Assembly: GCA_000980495.1 (NCBI GenBank)
Contig: LARN01000006.1
Coordinates: forward strand, 1 to 64,000
From: Acinetobacter sp. N54.MGS-139
GTDB taxonomy: Bacteria; Pseudomonadota; Gammaproteobacteria; Burkholderiales; Burkholderiaceae_F
Direction: 5' to 3'
Length of the DNA stretch: 64,000 nucleotides
Shown piece after piece: positions 29,922-39,934 of this stretch. The notes under the pieces are model-generated. The model made no database searches and had not been told where the DNA came from. It saw nothing but the letters and a program-made list of their open reading frames with translations. The position numbers and the translations under genes were made by a program. Each line of letters opens with the position of its first letter. Positions within the stretch are counted from its first letter, which is position 1.

Positions 29922-32900
29922 TTTTTAGAAGATTCCTTATCACGGTCTAAATCAATGTCAATGCCCAGAGAGCGGATTTCCTTAACGAGAACGTTGAAGG
30001 ATTCCGGCATTCCGGCGTCGATCACGTGATCGCCTTTGACAATGTTTTCGTAGAGCTTTGTACGTCCCGTTACGTCGTCAGACTTAACAGTAAGCATTTC
30101 CTGAAGGACATAGCTGGCACCGTAAGCTTCAAGCGCCCAGACTTCCATTTCACCGAAACGCTGACCGCCGAACTGAGCTTTACCGCCGAGAGGCTGCTGT
30201 GTAACCAGAGAGTACGGACCGGTAGAACGAGCATGCATCTTGTCGTCGACCAAGTGGTGCAGTTTCAGGTAGTGCATCACGCCGACGGTAACAGGACGAT
30301 CAAATGCGTCGCCGGTACGTCCGTCAAAGAGCTGGGCCTGAGTCTTGGAAGGAGTCAGGTGCAGTTTCTTAGCGGTTTCTTCCGGGAAGGCAAGATTGAG
30401 CATCTCACGGATATCGCTTTCGCTTGCGCCGTCGAATACGGGGGTTGCAAACGGCACACCCTTCTTCAGGTGTTTGGCCAAATCGATGATTTCGTCATCA
30501 GTCAGAGAATCGAAGTCTTCCTTCTTGCCGCTGCTCTTGTTGTAAATCGTATTCAGGAACTCGCGGATTTCAGCGACCTGCTTGCTGCGCTCATGCTTGA
30601 GCATTTCAGCAATTCTCCAGCCTAAACCGAAAGCAGCCCAACCCAAATGAACTTCAAGAACCTGACCGATGTTCATTCGAGAAGGCACACCCAGCGGGTT
30701 CAGAACGATGTCAACCGGTCTGCCGTCAGCCATGAACGGCATGTCTTCGACACGAGTAATGCGGGAGACAACACCCTTGTTACCGTGACGGCCGGCCATC
30801 TTGTCGCCGGGCTGCAGACGACGTTTAACGGCCAGATAAACCTTGACCATCTTCTGAACGCCTGTCGGCAGTTCATCACCCTGAGTCAGTTTCTTGCGCT
30901 TTTCGTTCCAAGCTTCGTCGAACTCTTTACGTTTGGCTTCCAAGGAAATACGGACGTCTTCGATCTGCTTCTGCAGCTCTTCGTCAGCCATGCGAATGTC
31001 AAACCACTTGTGAACATTCAGACCGTCGAGGTATTCCTTCGTAACCTTCTTGCCCTTGCCTAAACCGTCGGGACCGCCCTGAGCAACATTACCGATCAGC
31101 TGACGAGCCAAACGTTCGAAAGCGTCGCGCTCAACAATTCTCAGCTGGTCATTCAAGTTGGTGCGGTAACGCTTCAGCTCATCGTCAATGATGGACTGAG
31201 CGCGTTTGTCGCGTTCGATGCCTTCACGCGTGAAGACCTGAACGTCGATAACAGTACCAACCATGCCGCTCGGAACGCGAAGGGAAGTATCCTTAACGTC
31301 ACTGGCTTTTTCACCGAAGATGGCGCGAAGCAGTTTTTCTTCCGGAGTCAGCGTGGTTTCTCCCTTCGGAGTCACTTTACCGACCAGAACGTCTCCGGCC
31401 TTCACTTCTGCACCGATGTAAACGATACCGGATTCGTCCAGACGGTTAATCTGGTTCTCACTCAGGTTCGAAATATCGCGCGTAATTTCTTCGCTGCCGA
31501 GCTTGGTATCACGGGCCTGAACAGAAAGCTCTTCAATGTGGATGGAAGAATAGCGGTCATCAGCAACCACTTTTTCACTCACCATCACAGAGTCTTCGTA
31601 GTTGTATCCGTTCCACGGCATGAAGGCAACGATCATGTTCTGACCTAATGCCAGTTCACCGAGGTCGGTCGAAGCGCCGTCAGCAATCACGTCGCCCTTA
31701 GCGATGTGATCGCCGGGGTTGACGATCGGGCGCTGGTTGATATTGGTGCCCTGGTTGGAACGAGTAAATTTCTGAAGATTGTAAATATCCACACCGACAC
31801 GGCCGGGGACGTTTTCTTCATCATTTACACGAACAACGATACGGTTGGCGTCGACATAGTCAACGACACCGCCGCGTTCTGCCTGAACGGTTGTACCGGA
31901 GTCAACAGCCACTGTTCTTTCGATGCCAGTACCGACAACAGGTTTTTCAGGACGAAGACAGGGAACGCCCTGACGCTGCATGTTGGAACCCATCAGCGCA
32001 CGGTTCGCGTCATCGTGCTCCAAGAACGGAATCAGAGAAGCAGCAACGGATACGATCTGTGCCGGAGCCACGTCCATGTACTGAACGCGTTCGGGACGCA
32101 TCAAAACGAATTCGCCCTTATCACGGCAGCTGACAAGCTCGTCGCTCAGGTTGCCCTTGTCATCGATGGAAGCGTTAGCCTGAGCAATAATGTAGTTGCC
32201 TTCATCGATAGCCGAGAGATAAGCGATCTCGTTGGTGACATGACCGTCAATCACTTTTCTGTACGGTGTCTCAAGGAAGCCGTAGTCATTCAGACGCGCA
32301 TAAAGAGCCAGAGAGTTAATCAAACCGATGTTCGGACCTTCAGGAGTTTCAATCGGGCAAACACGGCCGTAGTGAGTCGGATGCACGTCTCGAACCTCGA
32401 AGCCTGCGCGTTCACGAGTCAAGCCGCCCGGGCCCAATGCAGAAATACGGCGCTTGTGCGTGATTTCAGACAGCGGGTTGGTCTGGTCCATGAACTGGCT
32501 CAGCTGAGAAGAACCGAAGAAGTCGCGAATAGCAGCGCTGATCGGTTTGCTGTTGATCAGGTCATGCGGCATCAGGTTATCGGATTCGGCCTGGCCTAAA
32601 CGTTCACGAACGGCGCGCTCAACACGAACAAGGCCGGAACGGAACTGGTTTTCGGTCAGTTCACCGACACAGCGGACGCGACGATTGCCCAGGTGGTCAA
32701 TATCGTCAACCTGGCCTTCGCCGTTGCGAAGCTGAACAATCGCCTTCATCGTATCGATGATGTCTTCAGGTTCAAGCGTCATCGGGCCGGTTTCTGTTCC
32801 GCGGTTAAAGCGGGAATTAATCTTCATGCGGCCGACGCGGGACAGGTCATATGTCTCTGCATCGAAGAACAGACGACGGAATAATGTCTCAACAGCTTCT

Positions 32901-34051
32901 TCTGTGGGCGGTTCGCCCGGACGCATCATGCGGTAAATCGCAATACGTGCGGACAGCTGATCGGGAGTTTCGTCCAGTCTCAGTGTGTCGGAAATGTAGG
33001 GGCCGCGGTTGAGTTCGTTGATGTACAGCGTATCGAAAGAATCAATCCCGTGCTCGCGAATCTTCTCAAGCAGTTCCGGAGTGATTTCATCGTTAGCATT
33101 GGCAACGACTTCACCGGAATCTTCGTCATAAAGATTTGTGGCAATGACTTTTCCAATGAGATTGTCGAGCGGAACGGGAAGTTCTGTGATGCCGAGTTTT
33201 TCGATTTCACGAACGTGGCGAGCATTGATACGCTTGTCCTTGGCAACAATAACTTTGCCTTCCGGATCTTTAATATCAAAAGCAGCGATTTCACCGCGGA
33301 GACGAGACGGAATAATCTCGAGCGTGGCACCGTCCTGGGTCAGTTTGTAGTGATCGAACTCGTAGAACTGCTTCAGAATGCTTTCCGGTGTCATGCCCAG
33401 TGCTTTGAGCATGATAGTTCCGGGCATCTTGCGGCGACGGTCGATACGGAAGTGAAGAATGTCTTTCGCATCGAATTCAAAGTCGAGCCAAGAGCCGCGG
33501 TACGGAATGATACGGGCGCTGAACAGCAGCTTACCGGAGCTGTGTGTCTTGCCGCGATCGTGCTCAAAAAATACTCCCGGAGAACGATGAAGCTGAGATA
33601 CAATAACGCGCTCGGTACCGTTAATGATGAAAGATCCTTTTTTCGTCATTAAAGGGATTTCACCCATGTAAACTTCTGACTCGCGGATCTCTTTTACAGT
33701 AGACTGCTTGGGTTGGTCTCTGTCGAAAATAACAAGACGGACTTTTGCTCTGAGGCGAGAGCAATAATTCAGTCCGCGAAGCTGACATTCAGAGACATCA
33801 AAGACAGGATCGTCTAAAATATATTCCTGAAATTCAAGCCTGGCTAAACCATTGTGGCTGACGATAGGGAAGATGGATTTAAATGCACCCTGCAAACCTT
33901 CATCACGGCGCTCTGCAGCGGGAACATCTGCCTGCAAAAATTCGTGGTAGGAATGCAACTGCGTTTCCAGTAAGGAAGGCACTTCAAGTACGCTCGGACG
34001 CTTAGCAAAGCTTTTCCGAATACGCTTCTTTTCAGTGAACGAGTACGACAT
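29918..34051 (-). CDS. rpoB: RNA polymerase beta subunit
   Basis: Beta forms the upper jaw of the polymerase active site. The start is ATG 34051 ([18 protein letters not shown]) after CGGAGCG, giving 1377 residues, close to other Burkholderiales. The rifampicin region [19 protein letters not shown], followed by [14 protein letters not shown], looks wild-type. It overlaps rpoC by 4 bases. The frame is open for 22 more codons upstream, but these lie in the rplL-rpoB gap. Confidence 0.98.
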   Translation of the reverse strand: MSYSFTEKKRIRKSFAKRPSVLEVPSLLETQLHSYHEFLQADVPAAERRDEGLQGAFKSIFPIVSHNGLARLEFQEYILDDPVFDVSECQLRGLNYCSRLRAKVRLVIFDRDQPKQSTVKEIRESEVYMGEIPLMTKKGSFIINGTERVIVSQLHRSPGVFFEHDRGKTHSSGKLLFSARIIPYRGSWLDFEFDAKDILHFRIDRRRKMPGTIMLKALGMTPESILKQFYEFDHYKLTQDGATLEIIPSRLRGEIAAFDIKDPEGKVIVAKDKRINARHVREIEKLGITELPVPLDNLIGKVIATNLYDEDSGEVVANANDEITPELLEKIREHGIDSFDTLYINELNRGPYISDTLRLDETPDQLSARIAIYRMMRPGEPPTEEAVETLFRRLFFDAETYDLSRVGRMKINSRFNRGTETGPMTLEPEDIIDTMKAIVQLRNGEGQVDDIDHLGNRRVRCVGELTENQFRSGLVRVERAVRERLGQAESDNLMPHDLINSKPISAAIRDFFGSSQLSQFMDQTNPLSEITHKRRISALGPGGLTRERAGFEVRDVHPTHYGRVCPIETPEGPNIGLINSLALYARLNDYGFLETPYRKVIDGHVTNEIAYLSAIDEGNYIIAQANASIDDKGNLSDELVSCRDKGEFVLMRPERVQYMDVAPAQIVSVAASLIPFLEHDDANRALMGSNMQRQGVPCLRPEKPVVGTGIERTVAVDSGTTVQAERGGVVDYVDANRIVVRVNDEENVPGRVGVDIYNLQKFTRSNQGTNINQRPIVNPGDHIAKGDVIADGASTDLGELALGQNMIVAFMPWNGYNYEDSVMVSEKVVADDRYSSIHIEELSVQARDTKLGSEEITRDISNLSENQINRLDESGIVYIGAEVKAGDVLVGKVTPKGETTLTPEEKLLRAIFGEKASDVKDTSLRVPSGMVGTVIDVQVFTREGIERDKRAQSIIDDELKRYRTNLNDQLRIVERDAFERLARQLIGNVAQGGPDGLGKGKKVTKEYLDGLNVHKWFDIRMADEELQKQIEDVRISLEAKRKEFDEAWNEKRKKLTQGDELPTGVQKMVKVYLAVKRRLQPGDKMAGRHGNKGVVSRITRVEDMPFMADGRPVDIVLNPLGVPSRMNIGQVLEVHLGWAAFGLGWRIAEMLKHERSKQVAEIREFLNTIYNKSSGKKEDFDSLTDDEIIDLAKHLKKGVPFATPVFDGASESDIREMLNLAFPEETAKKLHLTPSKTQAQLFDGRTGDAFDRPVTVGVMHYLKLHHLVDDKMHARSTGPYSLVTQQPLGGKAQFGGQRFGEMEVWALEAYGASYVLQEMLTVKSDDVTGRTKLYENIVKGDHVIDAGMPESFNVLVKEIRSLGIDIDLDRDKESSKK

Positions 34052-34231
34052 GAACGCTCCGTTCGAAAGAGAAAAAAAGAAAATTCCCCAAAAGCAATAA
34101 CAGACACGAATAGCCACGCCGAGCCCTCACCAGGGCCCAATGCGCGGCAAAACTCAAATTGTCTAAATTATGCTCCTGCAGAAGACTTTGGCTGGATCAT
34201 ACTGAATGACCCACTCAAAGTTTTCCGATAG

Positions 34232-34262
34232 AAAAAAACAAGGCTCCAAATATGGAGCCTTG
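34232..34262 (-). terminator. Strong terminator between rplL and rpoB
   Basis: CAAGGCTCCA (34239-34248) pairs perfectly with TGGAGCCTTG (34253-34262). On the minus strand seven T (34238-34232) follow. E. coli has a partial attenuator at this place. The rest of the 34052-34278 gap shows no clear rpoB promoter to me. Confidence 0.9.
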
Positions 34263-34278
34263 CAGTATAACTGAAAAA

Positions 34279-34656
34279 TTACTTCAGTTCAACCTTGGCG
34301 CCAGCGGCTTCCAGTTTCTTCTGGGCTTCTTCAGCTTCAGCCTTGGCAAGGCCTTCCTTAACAGTCTTAGGAGCGCCGTCGACGAGGTCTTTGGCTTCCT
34401 TCAGGCCGAGGCCGGTCAGTTCGCGGACAGCCTTAATAACCTGAACTTTGTTAGCGCCGATTTCTTTCAGAACGACGTCGAATTCGGATTTTTCTTCAGC
34501 AGGAGCAGCACCGGCACCGGCAGGAGCGGCAACAGCAACAGCGGCTGCAGCAGCGGAAACACCGAATTTCTCTTCCATCATTTTGATGAGTTCGGAAACT
34601 TCGAGAACGGACATGGACGCGATTGCGTCAAGGATTTCTTCTTTGGACAAAGCCAT
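34279..34656 (-). CDS. rplL: 50S ribosomal protein L7/L12
   Basis: L7/L12 forms the mobile stalk that recruits translational GTPases. The 125-residue product has the N-terminal dimer domain, an Ala/Gly hinge (about 35-53), and the C-terminal domain with [20 protein letters not shown] and [11 protein letters not shown]. It follows rplJ by about 48 bases and precedes a strong terminator. Confidence 0.98.
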   Translation of the reverse strand: MALSKEEILDAIASMSVLEVSELIKMMEEKFGVSAAAAAVAVAAPAGAGAAPAEEKSEFDVVLKEIGANKVQVIKAVRELTGLGLKEAKDLVDGAPKTVKEGLAKAEAEEAQKKLEAAGAKVELK

Positions 34657-34704
34657 TTTGGTAACTCCAATACGTTGTGTAACTAAAAATTAAAACTTAC
34701 AAAA

Positions 34705-35235
34705 TCAGGCAGCAGCCTGTTCTTTGGCATCGCGCACTGCAGCAAGAGTTCTGACGAAACGTGCGGGAACTTCGTTGAGCGTACGAACGAACTTAGCAAC
34801 CGGTTCGTTCATAGTGGCCATCAACTTAGCCAGCAATTCATCGCGGCTCGGCATTGTGGCGAGTTTTTCAACACCGGCAACGTCAAGGACGTTGTTCGGC
34901 ATTGCACCGGCCTTAATAACGAGCTGCGGGTTTGTCTTGGCAAAGTTAGCCATGACCTTGGCAGGGGCCACAGGGTCAGCAGAAAAACCGTAAAGAAGGG
35001 GTCCGACAAACTGATCGGACAAACCTTCGAACGGAGTGTCTTTGACGGCACGGCGTGCTAAGGTGTTTTTCAAAACGCGCAACTGAACACCATTCTCACG
35101 TGCTTCTTTACGGAGTTTGGTGGCTGCATCTACGGTCAGCCCACGGTATTCGGCAATAACAAGACCTTCAGTACCAGCGATGATTTCGCTGATCTCTTTG
35201 ATCATGTCAGCCTTTTCTTGTCTATTAAGACCCAT
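34705..35235 (-). CDS. rplJ: 50S ribosomal protein L10
   Basis: L10 anchors L7/L12 dimers to the ribosome and in complex with L12 represses rplJL translation. The start is ATG 35235 with GGAG upstream (176 residues). It begins [20 protein letters not shown], contains [20 protein letters not shown], and ends with the L12-binding helix. A structured leader of about 257 bases precedes it. Confidence 0.96.
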   Translation of the reverse strand: MGLNRQEKADMIKEISEIIAGTEGLVIAEYRGLTVDAATKLRKEARENGVQLRVLKNTLARRAVKDTPFEGLSDQFVGPLLYGFSADPVAPAKVMANFAKTNPQLVIKAGAMPNNVLDVAGVEKLATMPSRDELLAKLMATMNEPVAKFVRTLNEVPARFVRTLAAVRDAKEQAAA

Positions 35236-35252
35236 GGTCTGCTCCACTCAGA

Positions 35253-35436
35253 GGTGCTGCTTTCACAGCACCGGTTCAAAATAACCGGCTCACTCCGAGA
35301 GTTCCAAGGAATCTGTCCGTCAGGACACACAACGCTTGTTCTCTCTTCGGTTGCCATCTACGCTGGTTTTCCGCTTCGGGATATTAAGAATGAACCATTC
35401 GCCAGCGGTCTTTGACGGCTACAGCCCGAAGGCTGT
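35253..35436 (-). promoter_or_regulatory. L10-type leader of rplJL
   Basis: The gap between rplA and rplJ (35236-35492) is structured on the minus strand: ACAGCC-TTCG-GGCTGT (35421-35436), CCGGTT/AACCGG (35271-35288) and GGTGCTG/CAGCACC (35253-35272). The last two compete for 35271-35272, and the final stem ends near the ribosome site. L10 leaders in other bacteria occupy exactly this place, so L10-L12 autoregulation is inferred. Confidence 0.6.
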
Positions 35437-35492
35437 AACCCAAAGTCCTTTACTTGGGCTTGCGCCCTGTTCCGGATTACTCCGAAACGAAA

Positions 35493-36185
35493 TTAGTTCA
35501 ATGTCTGAACGTCAACCTTGACGCCGGGACCCATTGTCGAACTAACCGCAACTTTACGAATGTAAACGCCTTTCGTAGAAGCGGGTTTAATCTTGTTCAG
35601 CTGCTCAATGAGGGCCTTGATGTTCGTAAGAAGCTGTTCAACTTCAAAAGAAGCACGGCCGACAGGAGCGTGAATGATACCAGCTTTGTCAGCACGGAAC
35701 TGAACCTGACCGGCCTTGGCGTTTTTAACAGCCTGAGCAACGTTCGGAGTAACAGTACCGACTTTCGGGTTCGGCATTAAGCCGCGCGGGCCGAGGATCT
35801 GACCTAACTGACCGACAACACGCATAGCAGCGGGTTCAGCGATCACAACGTCGAAATCCATCTTGCCGCCTTTGATTTCGTGGGCCAAATCTTCCATACC
35901 GACGATATCGGCACCGGCTTCTTTGGCAGCTTCTGCAGCAGCGCCCTGGGCGAAAACTGCAACACGAACGGTCTTGCCTGTACCGGCAGGCATAACGACG
36001 GAACCGCGGACAGCCTGATCGCTCTTACGAGGATCGATGCCGAGCTGAACTGCGATATCAACGGATTCGTTGAACTTGGCATTGGCAAGAGCTTTGACGA
36101 GTTCGACAGCTTCATTCAAAGCGTAGAACTTCTGAGCCTCAACCTTGCTCTTGTTTTCTTTTTCGCGTTTGCTGATCTTCGCCAT
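35493..36185 (-). CDS. rplA: 50S ribosomal protein L1
   Basis: L1 forms the stalk that guides the E-site tRNA and in E. coli represses the rplKA mRNA. The 230-residue product has [30 protein letters not shown] and [11 protein letters not shown]. Its ATG overlaps the rplK stop by one base (TAATG). Confidence 0.98.
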   Translation of the reverse strand: MAKISKREKENKSKVEAQKFYALNEAVELVKALANAKFNESVDIAVQLGIDPRKSDQAVRGSVVMPAGTGKTVRVAVFAQGAAAEAAKEAGADIVGMEDLAHEIKGGKMDFDVVIAEPAAMRVVGQLGQILGPRGLMPNPKVGTVTPNVAQAVKNAKAGQVQFRADKAGIIHAPVGRASFEVEQLLTNIKALIEQLNKIKPASTKGVYIRKVAVSSTMGPGVKVDVQTLN

Positions 36186-36619
36186 TATTTCACTCCTTCA
36201 ACGGTGATACCCATGGAACGAGCGCTTCCGGCGATAGTGCGAACCGCGGCGTCCATGTCGGCAGCTGTAAGGTCAGGCATCTTGGTCTTAGCGATCTCTT
36301 CAGCCTGAGCACGTGTAATCTTGCCGACTTTGTCTGTATGCGGACGGGCAGAACCCTTCTGAATCTTTGCAGCCTTCTTGATCAGGATGGTAGCCGGAGG
36401 AGTCTTCATCACGAAGGTGAAGCTCTTGTCGGCGTAAGCCGTGATCACGACAGGGATAGGAAGACCCGGTTCAACGCCTTGTGTTTTTGCGTTGAAGGCC
36501 TTGCAGAATTCCATAATGTTCAAGCCGCGCTGACCCAGAGCCGGACCGATAGGTGGCGAGGGATTGGCCTTTCCGGCAGGAACCTGAAGCTTAATAAAGC
36601 CTACAATTTTCTTTGCCAT
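36185..36619 (-). CDS. rplK: 50S ribosomal protein L11
   Basis: L11 binds the GTPase-associated rRNA and is needed for the stringent response through RelA. The 144-residue product has the proline-rich [21 protein letters not shown] and the C-terminal RNA-binding domain. It follows nusG by about 108 bases that carry a terminator-like hairpin and a candidate L1 site. Confidence 0.98.
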   Translation of the reverse strand: MAKKIVGFIKLQVPAGKANPSPPIGPALGQRGLNIMEFCKAFNAKTQGVEPGLPIPVVITAYADKSFTFVMKTPPATILIKKAAKIQKGSARPHTDKVGKITRAQAEEIAKTKMPDLTAADMDAAVRTIAGSARSMGITVEGVK

Positions 36620-36631
36620 TTGTTTTCCTTA

Positions 36632-36662
36632 CGGGTAGACGCTTCGGCAATGAAGCTCCCCG
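36632..36662 (-). promoter_or_regulatory. Candidate L1-binding leader of rplK
   Basis: On the minus strand CGGG/CCCG (36659-36662 with 36632-36635) and GCTTC/GAAGC (36652-36656 with 36641-36645) make two stacked helices with an asymmetric internal loop, ending 12 bases before rplK. L1 mRNA sites in other bacteria have this kind of bulged helix just before rplK. The match is by shape only. Confidence 0.4.
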
Positions 36663-36687
36663 AGGTAAAGAGTCCATAAAAATAAGA

Positions 36688-36719
36688 GGTTTTCTGCTCG
36701 GACTCTCAAGCAGAAAACC
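36688..36719 (-). terminator. Terminator-like hairpin between nusG and rplK
   Basis: GGTTTTCTGCT (36688-36698) pairs perfectly with AGCAGAAAACC (36709-36719), followed on the minus strand by TCTTATTTTTATG. It lies 9 bases after nusG and may reduce read-through into rplK. Confidence 0.65.
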
Positions 36720-36727
36720 GATATTCT

Positions 36728-37264
36728 TTAAGCCTTCTCGACTTCGTTGAAAGCAAGTTCAACAGGAGTGTCGCGGCCGAAGATCGATACCATAACACGA
36801 AGTCGGTTCTTGTCATAGTTCACTTCTTCGATTATTCCGTTAAAGTCTGTAAACGGACCGTTCTTAATGCGGACGGAACCGCCGACTTCAAATTCGACAC
36901 GAGGTCTCGGAGCCTCGGAACCGGCTTCCATTTTGCTCTTGATGGCTTCAATGTCCTTAGCGGGCAGCGGAGACGGCTTATTTGCACTGCCGCCGAGAAA
37001 GCCCGTAATTCTAGCCGTATTTTTGACAAGATGCCAAGTCTCGTCGTTCATGATCATTTTGACGAAGATGTAGCCCGAGTACATGCGGCGGGTGGAAACG
37101 CGTTTTTTGCCGTTTTTCACCTCGGAGATGTCCTCTGTCGGAACCAAAATTTCTTCGAAATAATCCTGCAGTCCCTCGCGAGCAATTCTCTCTCTCAGAG
37201 CAGACTCGGCACTCTTTTCCATTCCGGAATAAGTGTGCACAACGTACCATTTCATATCGGACAT
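36728..37264 (-). CDS. nusG: Transcription antitermination factor NusG
   Basis: NusG binds RNA polymerase through its NGN domain and Rho or S10 through its KOW domain. The start is ATG 37264 (178 residues) after GAGAG. The NGN domain covers about 4-115 (WYVVHTYSGMEKSAESALRE) and the KOW domain about 125-178 (GGSVRIKNGPFTDFNG). It follows secE by 12 bases. Confidence 0.97.
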   Translation of the reverse strand: MSDMKWYVVHTYSGMEKSAESALRERIAREGLQDYFEEILVPTEDISEVKNGKKRVSTRRMYSGYIFVKMIMNDETWHLVKNTARITGFLGGSANKPSPLPAKDIEAIKSKMEAGSEAPRPRVEFEVGGSVRIKNGPFTDFNGIIEEVNYDKNRLRVMVSIFGRDTPVELAFNEVEKA

Positions 37265-37276
37265 TTTCAACTCTCT

Positions 37277-37660
37277 TTAGATCAGAGAAAGAAGGACATC
37301 GTAAAGAAGAAACTCGATGAGCTTGTCAACAATGAAAAGGAAGAATGCAATCACGACCACGAAGGCGCAGACAATACCCGTGGTATTGATGGTTTCCTTT
37401 CTGGTCGGCCAAACAACTCTTCTCAGTTCTTCGTAGGAGGCCTTGCAGTACTGGGCAAATTCTTTGCCCGGTGCGCTGAACCAACCTAAAACAACGCCGA
37501 CAACTAAGCTGCCGATTAAAATACCGACGCGAATACCGGTGGGTTGTTCCGCCAGTAAGGCAAAAGCAAAAACTCCGCTTACTGCAATAAGGATAGCAAT
37601 CGTCATCAAAAGGACGCCGCCCTTTGATTCTGTTGCCGGTGTTGCGTTTTGCGTACTCAT
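37277..37660 (-). CDS. secE: Preprotein translocase subunit SecE
   Basis: SecE clamps SecY in the inner membrane. The 127-residue product has three predicted membrane segments, as in E. coli, and the conserved amphipathic region EELRRVVWPTRKETINTTG before the last one. It lies between tRNA-Trp and nusG. Confidence 0.96.
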   Translation of the reverse strand: MSTQNATPATESKGGVLLMTIAILIAVSGVFAFALLAEQPTGIRVGILIGSLVVGVVLGWFSAPGKEFAQYCKASYEELRRVVWPTRKETINTTGIVCAFVVVIAFFLFIVDKLIEFLLYDVLLSLI

Positions 37661-37680
37661 TTACTGTTTCCGTGAAATCA

Positions 37681-37704
37681 AACCGCGACCCTAGGGCCGC
37701 GGTT
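37681..37704 (-). other. Hairpin between tRNA-Trp and secE
   Basis: AACCGCG (37681-37687) pairs with CGCGGTT (37698-37704). On the minus strand it follows the tRNA 3' end by about 10 bases and has only a weak T-tract, so a processing signal or partial terminator is likely. Confidence 0.5.
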
Positions 37705-37713
37705 CGTTTTTGG

Positions 37714-37789
37714 TGGCAGGGGCAGAAGGAATCGAACCCTCAACCTACGGTTTTGGAGACCGTCGCTCTGCCAATTGAGCTATACCCCT
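37714..37789 (-). tRNA. tRNA-Trp (CCA)
   Basis: A 76-base cloverleaf on the minus strand, 5' end AGGGGTA, anticodon loop CTCCAAA (anticodon CCA), T-arm GGTTCGATTCC, discriminator G and encoded CCA. It lies between tuf copy 2 and secE, its usual betaproteobacterial position. Confidence 0.97.
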
Positions 37790-37800
37790 AAAAATCTTTA

Positions 37801-38991
37801 TTAGCCGACGATCTTAGAAACAACGCCGGCACCGACTGTGTGGCCGCCTTCACGAATAGCGAAGCGCAGACCTTCTTCCATAGCAATCGGAGCAATCAGC
37901 TTAACGTCCATACGGATGTTGTCGCCGGGCATAACCATTTCAACGCCTTCCGGCAGTTCGATCGTGCCGGTAACGTCAGTTGTACGGAAGTAGAACTGAG
38001 GACGATAGCCCTTGAAGAACGGTGTATGACGGCCGCCTTCTTCCTTGGTCAGAACGTAAACTTCTGCCTGGAATTCGGTGTGCGGAGTGATCGTGCCCGG
38101 TTTGGCAAGAACCTGACCGCGTTCAACGTCTTCACGCTTTGTACCGCGGAGCAGAACACCGATGTTGTCACCGGCCTGACCCTGGTCAAGCAGCTTACGG
38201 AACATTTCGACGCCTGTGCAGGTGGTCTTCTGAGTCGGACGGATACCGACGATTTCGAGTTCGTCGCCGACTTTAACGATACCGCGTTCAACACGGCCGG
38301 TAACAACGGTACCGCGGCCGGAGATGGAGAACACGTCTTCAACCGGCATCAAGAACGGCTGGTCAATAGCACGTTCCGGTGTCGGGATGTAGCTGTCGAG
38401 TGTGTCGGCAAGCTTCAGAATGGACTGTTCGCCCATCGGGCCTTTGTCGCCGTCGAGAGCCATACGGGCAGAACCCTTGATGATAGGAATATCGTCGCCC
38501 GGGAAGTCGTAGTTGCTCAGAAGTTCGCGGACTTCCATTTCAACCAGTTCAAGCAGTTCTTCGTCGTTGACGAGGTCGCACTTGTTCAGGTAAACGATGA
38601 TGTAAGGAACACCGACCTGACGAGCAAGAAGGATGTGCTCACGAGTCTGAGGCATAGGACCGTCGGAAGCGGCAACAACCAGAATTGCGCCGTCCATCTG
38701 AGCAGCACCGGTAATCATGTTCTTGACGTAGTCAGCATGGCCCGGGCAGTCAACGTGTGCGTAGTGACGGTGTTCGGTTTCGTATTCGACGTGAGCGGTG
38801 TTAATCGTAATACCGCGAGCTTTTTCTTCAGGAGCTGCGTCGATCTGGTCGTAGGCTTTGGCTTCACCGCCGAACTTCTTGGAAAGAACGGTTGTGATAG
38901 CGGCTGTAAGGGTTGTCTTACCATGGTCAACGTGACCGATTGTGCCAACGTTTACATGGGGCTTAGTACGTTCGTACTTTTCTTTTGCCAT
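37801..38991 (-). CDS. tuf: Elongation factor Tu, copy 2 (tRNA-linked)
   Basis: Same 396-residue EF-Tu as at 21030-22220. The start is ATG 38991; the 8 extra upstream codons of the open frame lie in the tRNA-Thr to tuf spacer. By eye the two coding sequences match base for base except GGC for GGT in the final Gly codon, a sign of continued gene conversion. It lies between tRNA-Thr and tRNA-Trp in one transcript. Confidence 0.98.
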   Translation of the reverse strand: MAKEKYERTKPHVNVGTIGHVDHGKTTLTAAITTVLSKKFGGEAKAYDQIDAAPEEKARGITINTAHVEYETEHRHYAHVDCPGHADYVKNMITGAAQMDGAILVVAASDGPMPQTREHILLARQVGVPYIIVYLNKCDLVNDEELLELVEMEVRELLSNYDFPGDDIPIIKGSARMALDGDKGPMGEQSILKLADTLDSYIPTPERAIDQPFLMPVEDVFSISGRGTVVTGRVERGIVKVGDELEIVGIRPTQKTTCTGVEMFRKLLDQGQAGDNIGVLLRGTKREDVERGQVLAKPGTITPHTEFQAEVYVLTKEEGGRHTPFFKGYRPQFYFRTTDVTGTIELPEGVEMVMPGDNIRMDVKLIAPIAMEEGLRFAIREGGHTVGAGVVSKIVG

Positions 38992-39043
38992 GTCTAGCTC
39001 CTGAGTGCCTGTCAACGGACAAGCTTAAATGAATAAAATTTAA

Positions 39044-39118
<75 letters not shown>

Positions 39119-39123
39119 GGCAC

Positions 39124-39197
39124 TGGAGCGGGTGAAGGGAATCGAACCCTCGTCGTAAGCTTGGAAGGCTTCTGCTCTACCATTGAGCTACACCCGC
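39124..39197 (-). tRNA. tRNA-Gly (TCC)
   Basis: 74-base tRNA, 5' GCGGGTG, anticodon loop CTTCCAA (anticodon TCC), T-arm GGGTTCGATTCCC, discriminator T and encoded CCA. It lies 5 bases upstream of tRNA-Thr. Confidence 0.96.
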
Positions 39198-39242
39198 TCA
39201 AACAGAAAGCGTTCGAGCCGAACGCTTTTGTTGGAAATCTTA

Positions 39243-39328
39243 TGGTGGAGGGGGATGGATTCGAACCATCGTAGGCGTAAGCCAACAGATTTACAGTCTG
39301 CCCCCTTTAGCCACTCGGGCACCCCTCC
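39243..39328 (-). tRNA. tRNA-Tyr (GTA), copy 1
   Basis: 86-base tRNA with a long variable arm, 5' GGAGGGG, anticodon loop CTGTAAA (anticodon GTA), encoded CCA. It lies upstream of tRNA-Gly. It appears identical to the copy at 39454-39539 and has its own promoter at 39346-39374. Confidence 0.97.
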
Positions 39329-39345
39329 ACTCTCGGAGAACGCAG

Positions 39346-39374
39346 ATTTTGACAAGTTTATTTTAGTTTGTCAA
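39346..39374 (-). promoter_or_regulatory. Promoter of tRNA-Tyr copy 1 operon
   Basis: On the minus strand TTGACA (39369-39374) and CAAAAT (39346-39351) are 17 bases apart, with a predicted start about 10 bases before the mature tRNA. It lies in the 125-base spacer between the two tRNA-Tyr genes. Confidence 0.7.
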
Positions 39375-39453
39375 GTCTACGGCAAAAATTTTTACAAGTT
39401 TTGACAGATTTCACCAACTTGGGCAATCGTCTTCCGACTTACGTCAGAACCCC

Positions 39454-39539
39454 TGGTGGAGGGGGATGGATTCGAACCATCGTAGGCGTAAGCCAACAGA
39501 TTTACAGTCTGCCCCCTTTAGCCACTCGGGCACCCCTCC
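39454..39539 (-). tRNA. tRNA-Tyr (GTA), copy 2
   Basis: 86-base tRNA with the same sequence as the copy at 39243-39328, anticodon GTA. It is the first gene of the tRNA-tuf cluster. The unique spacer between the copies differs from the flanks, so only the tRNA itself is duplicated. Confidence 0.97.
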
Positions 39540-39552
39540 GGAGGAAATGCGC

Positions 39553-39581
39553 ATTCTACATAATTAAAAGATATTTGACAA
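39553..39581 (-). promoter_or_regulatory. Promoter of tRNA-Tyr copy 2
   Basis: On the minus strand TTGTCA (39576-39581) and TAGAAT (39553-39558) are 17 bases apart, about 14 bases before the tRNA. The -35 lies inside the last codons of the upstream membrane protein gene. Confidence 0.7.
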
Positions 39582-39929
39582 TTGACCTGCAACGCCGGCA
39601 AGCAAACATACCCAGCCGGCATTCATCAAATGGCTGATCCACGGGCGTTTCGCGCGTTCTTTCTGTCTCAGCTTTTCAATGGCTGCCTCTCTCTTTGCAG
39701 GATCCGAAATGTATGCCAGTATCGCCAGTTCCGTACTTCTAAAGCACATGCCGATAAAGACAAGAGATAAGCCGAGGTCTCCGATGGCTTCGGCGGCAAG
39801 CCCGTCCGAAAAGCCGGCCGCTGCCTTTCCCATCATCCCTGCAGAGAAAAGATATAGTGCAGTACGCCAAAATACGGCAATCTTTGACTCGGAAATCGGA
39901 GTTTTTGTCGGTTGTTGTATGCCTGACAT
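39564..39929 (-). CDS. Small membrane protein, unknown function
   Basis: A 121-residue protein not recognised. It has a hydrophilic start, predicted membrane segments at about 21-40 and 50-72, a basic Lys/Arg-rich stretch (AKREAAIEKLRQKERAKRPW) and a last segment at about 100-117. It follows another small membrane protein by 5 bases in an apparent two-gene operon. Its end overlaps the promoter of the tRNA-Tyr gene downstream. Confidence 0.65.
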   Translation of the reverse strand: MSGIQQPTKTPISESKIAVFWRTALYLFSAGMMGKAAAGFSDGLAAEAIGDLGLSLVFIGMCFRSTELAILAYISDPAKREAAIEKLRQKERAKRPWISHLMNAGWVCLLAGVAGQLSNIF

Positions 39930-39934
39930 TTAGA

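Noticed and set aside
25680..30029. Very long open frames antisense to rpoC
   Set aside because: They are shadows of highly biased codon use in a highly expressed gene. The translations have no recognisable domain.
21069..38997. Identical 385-residue antisense frames in both tuf copies
   Set aside because: The repetition simply follows from the identical tuf genes; it is not evidence of a gene.
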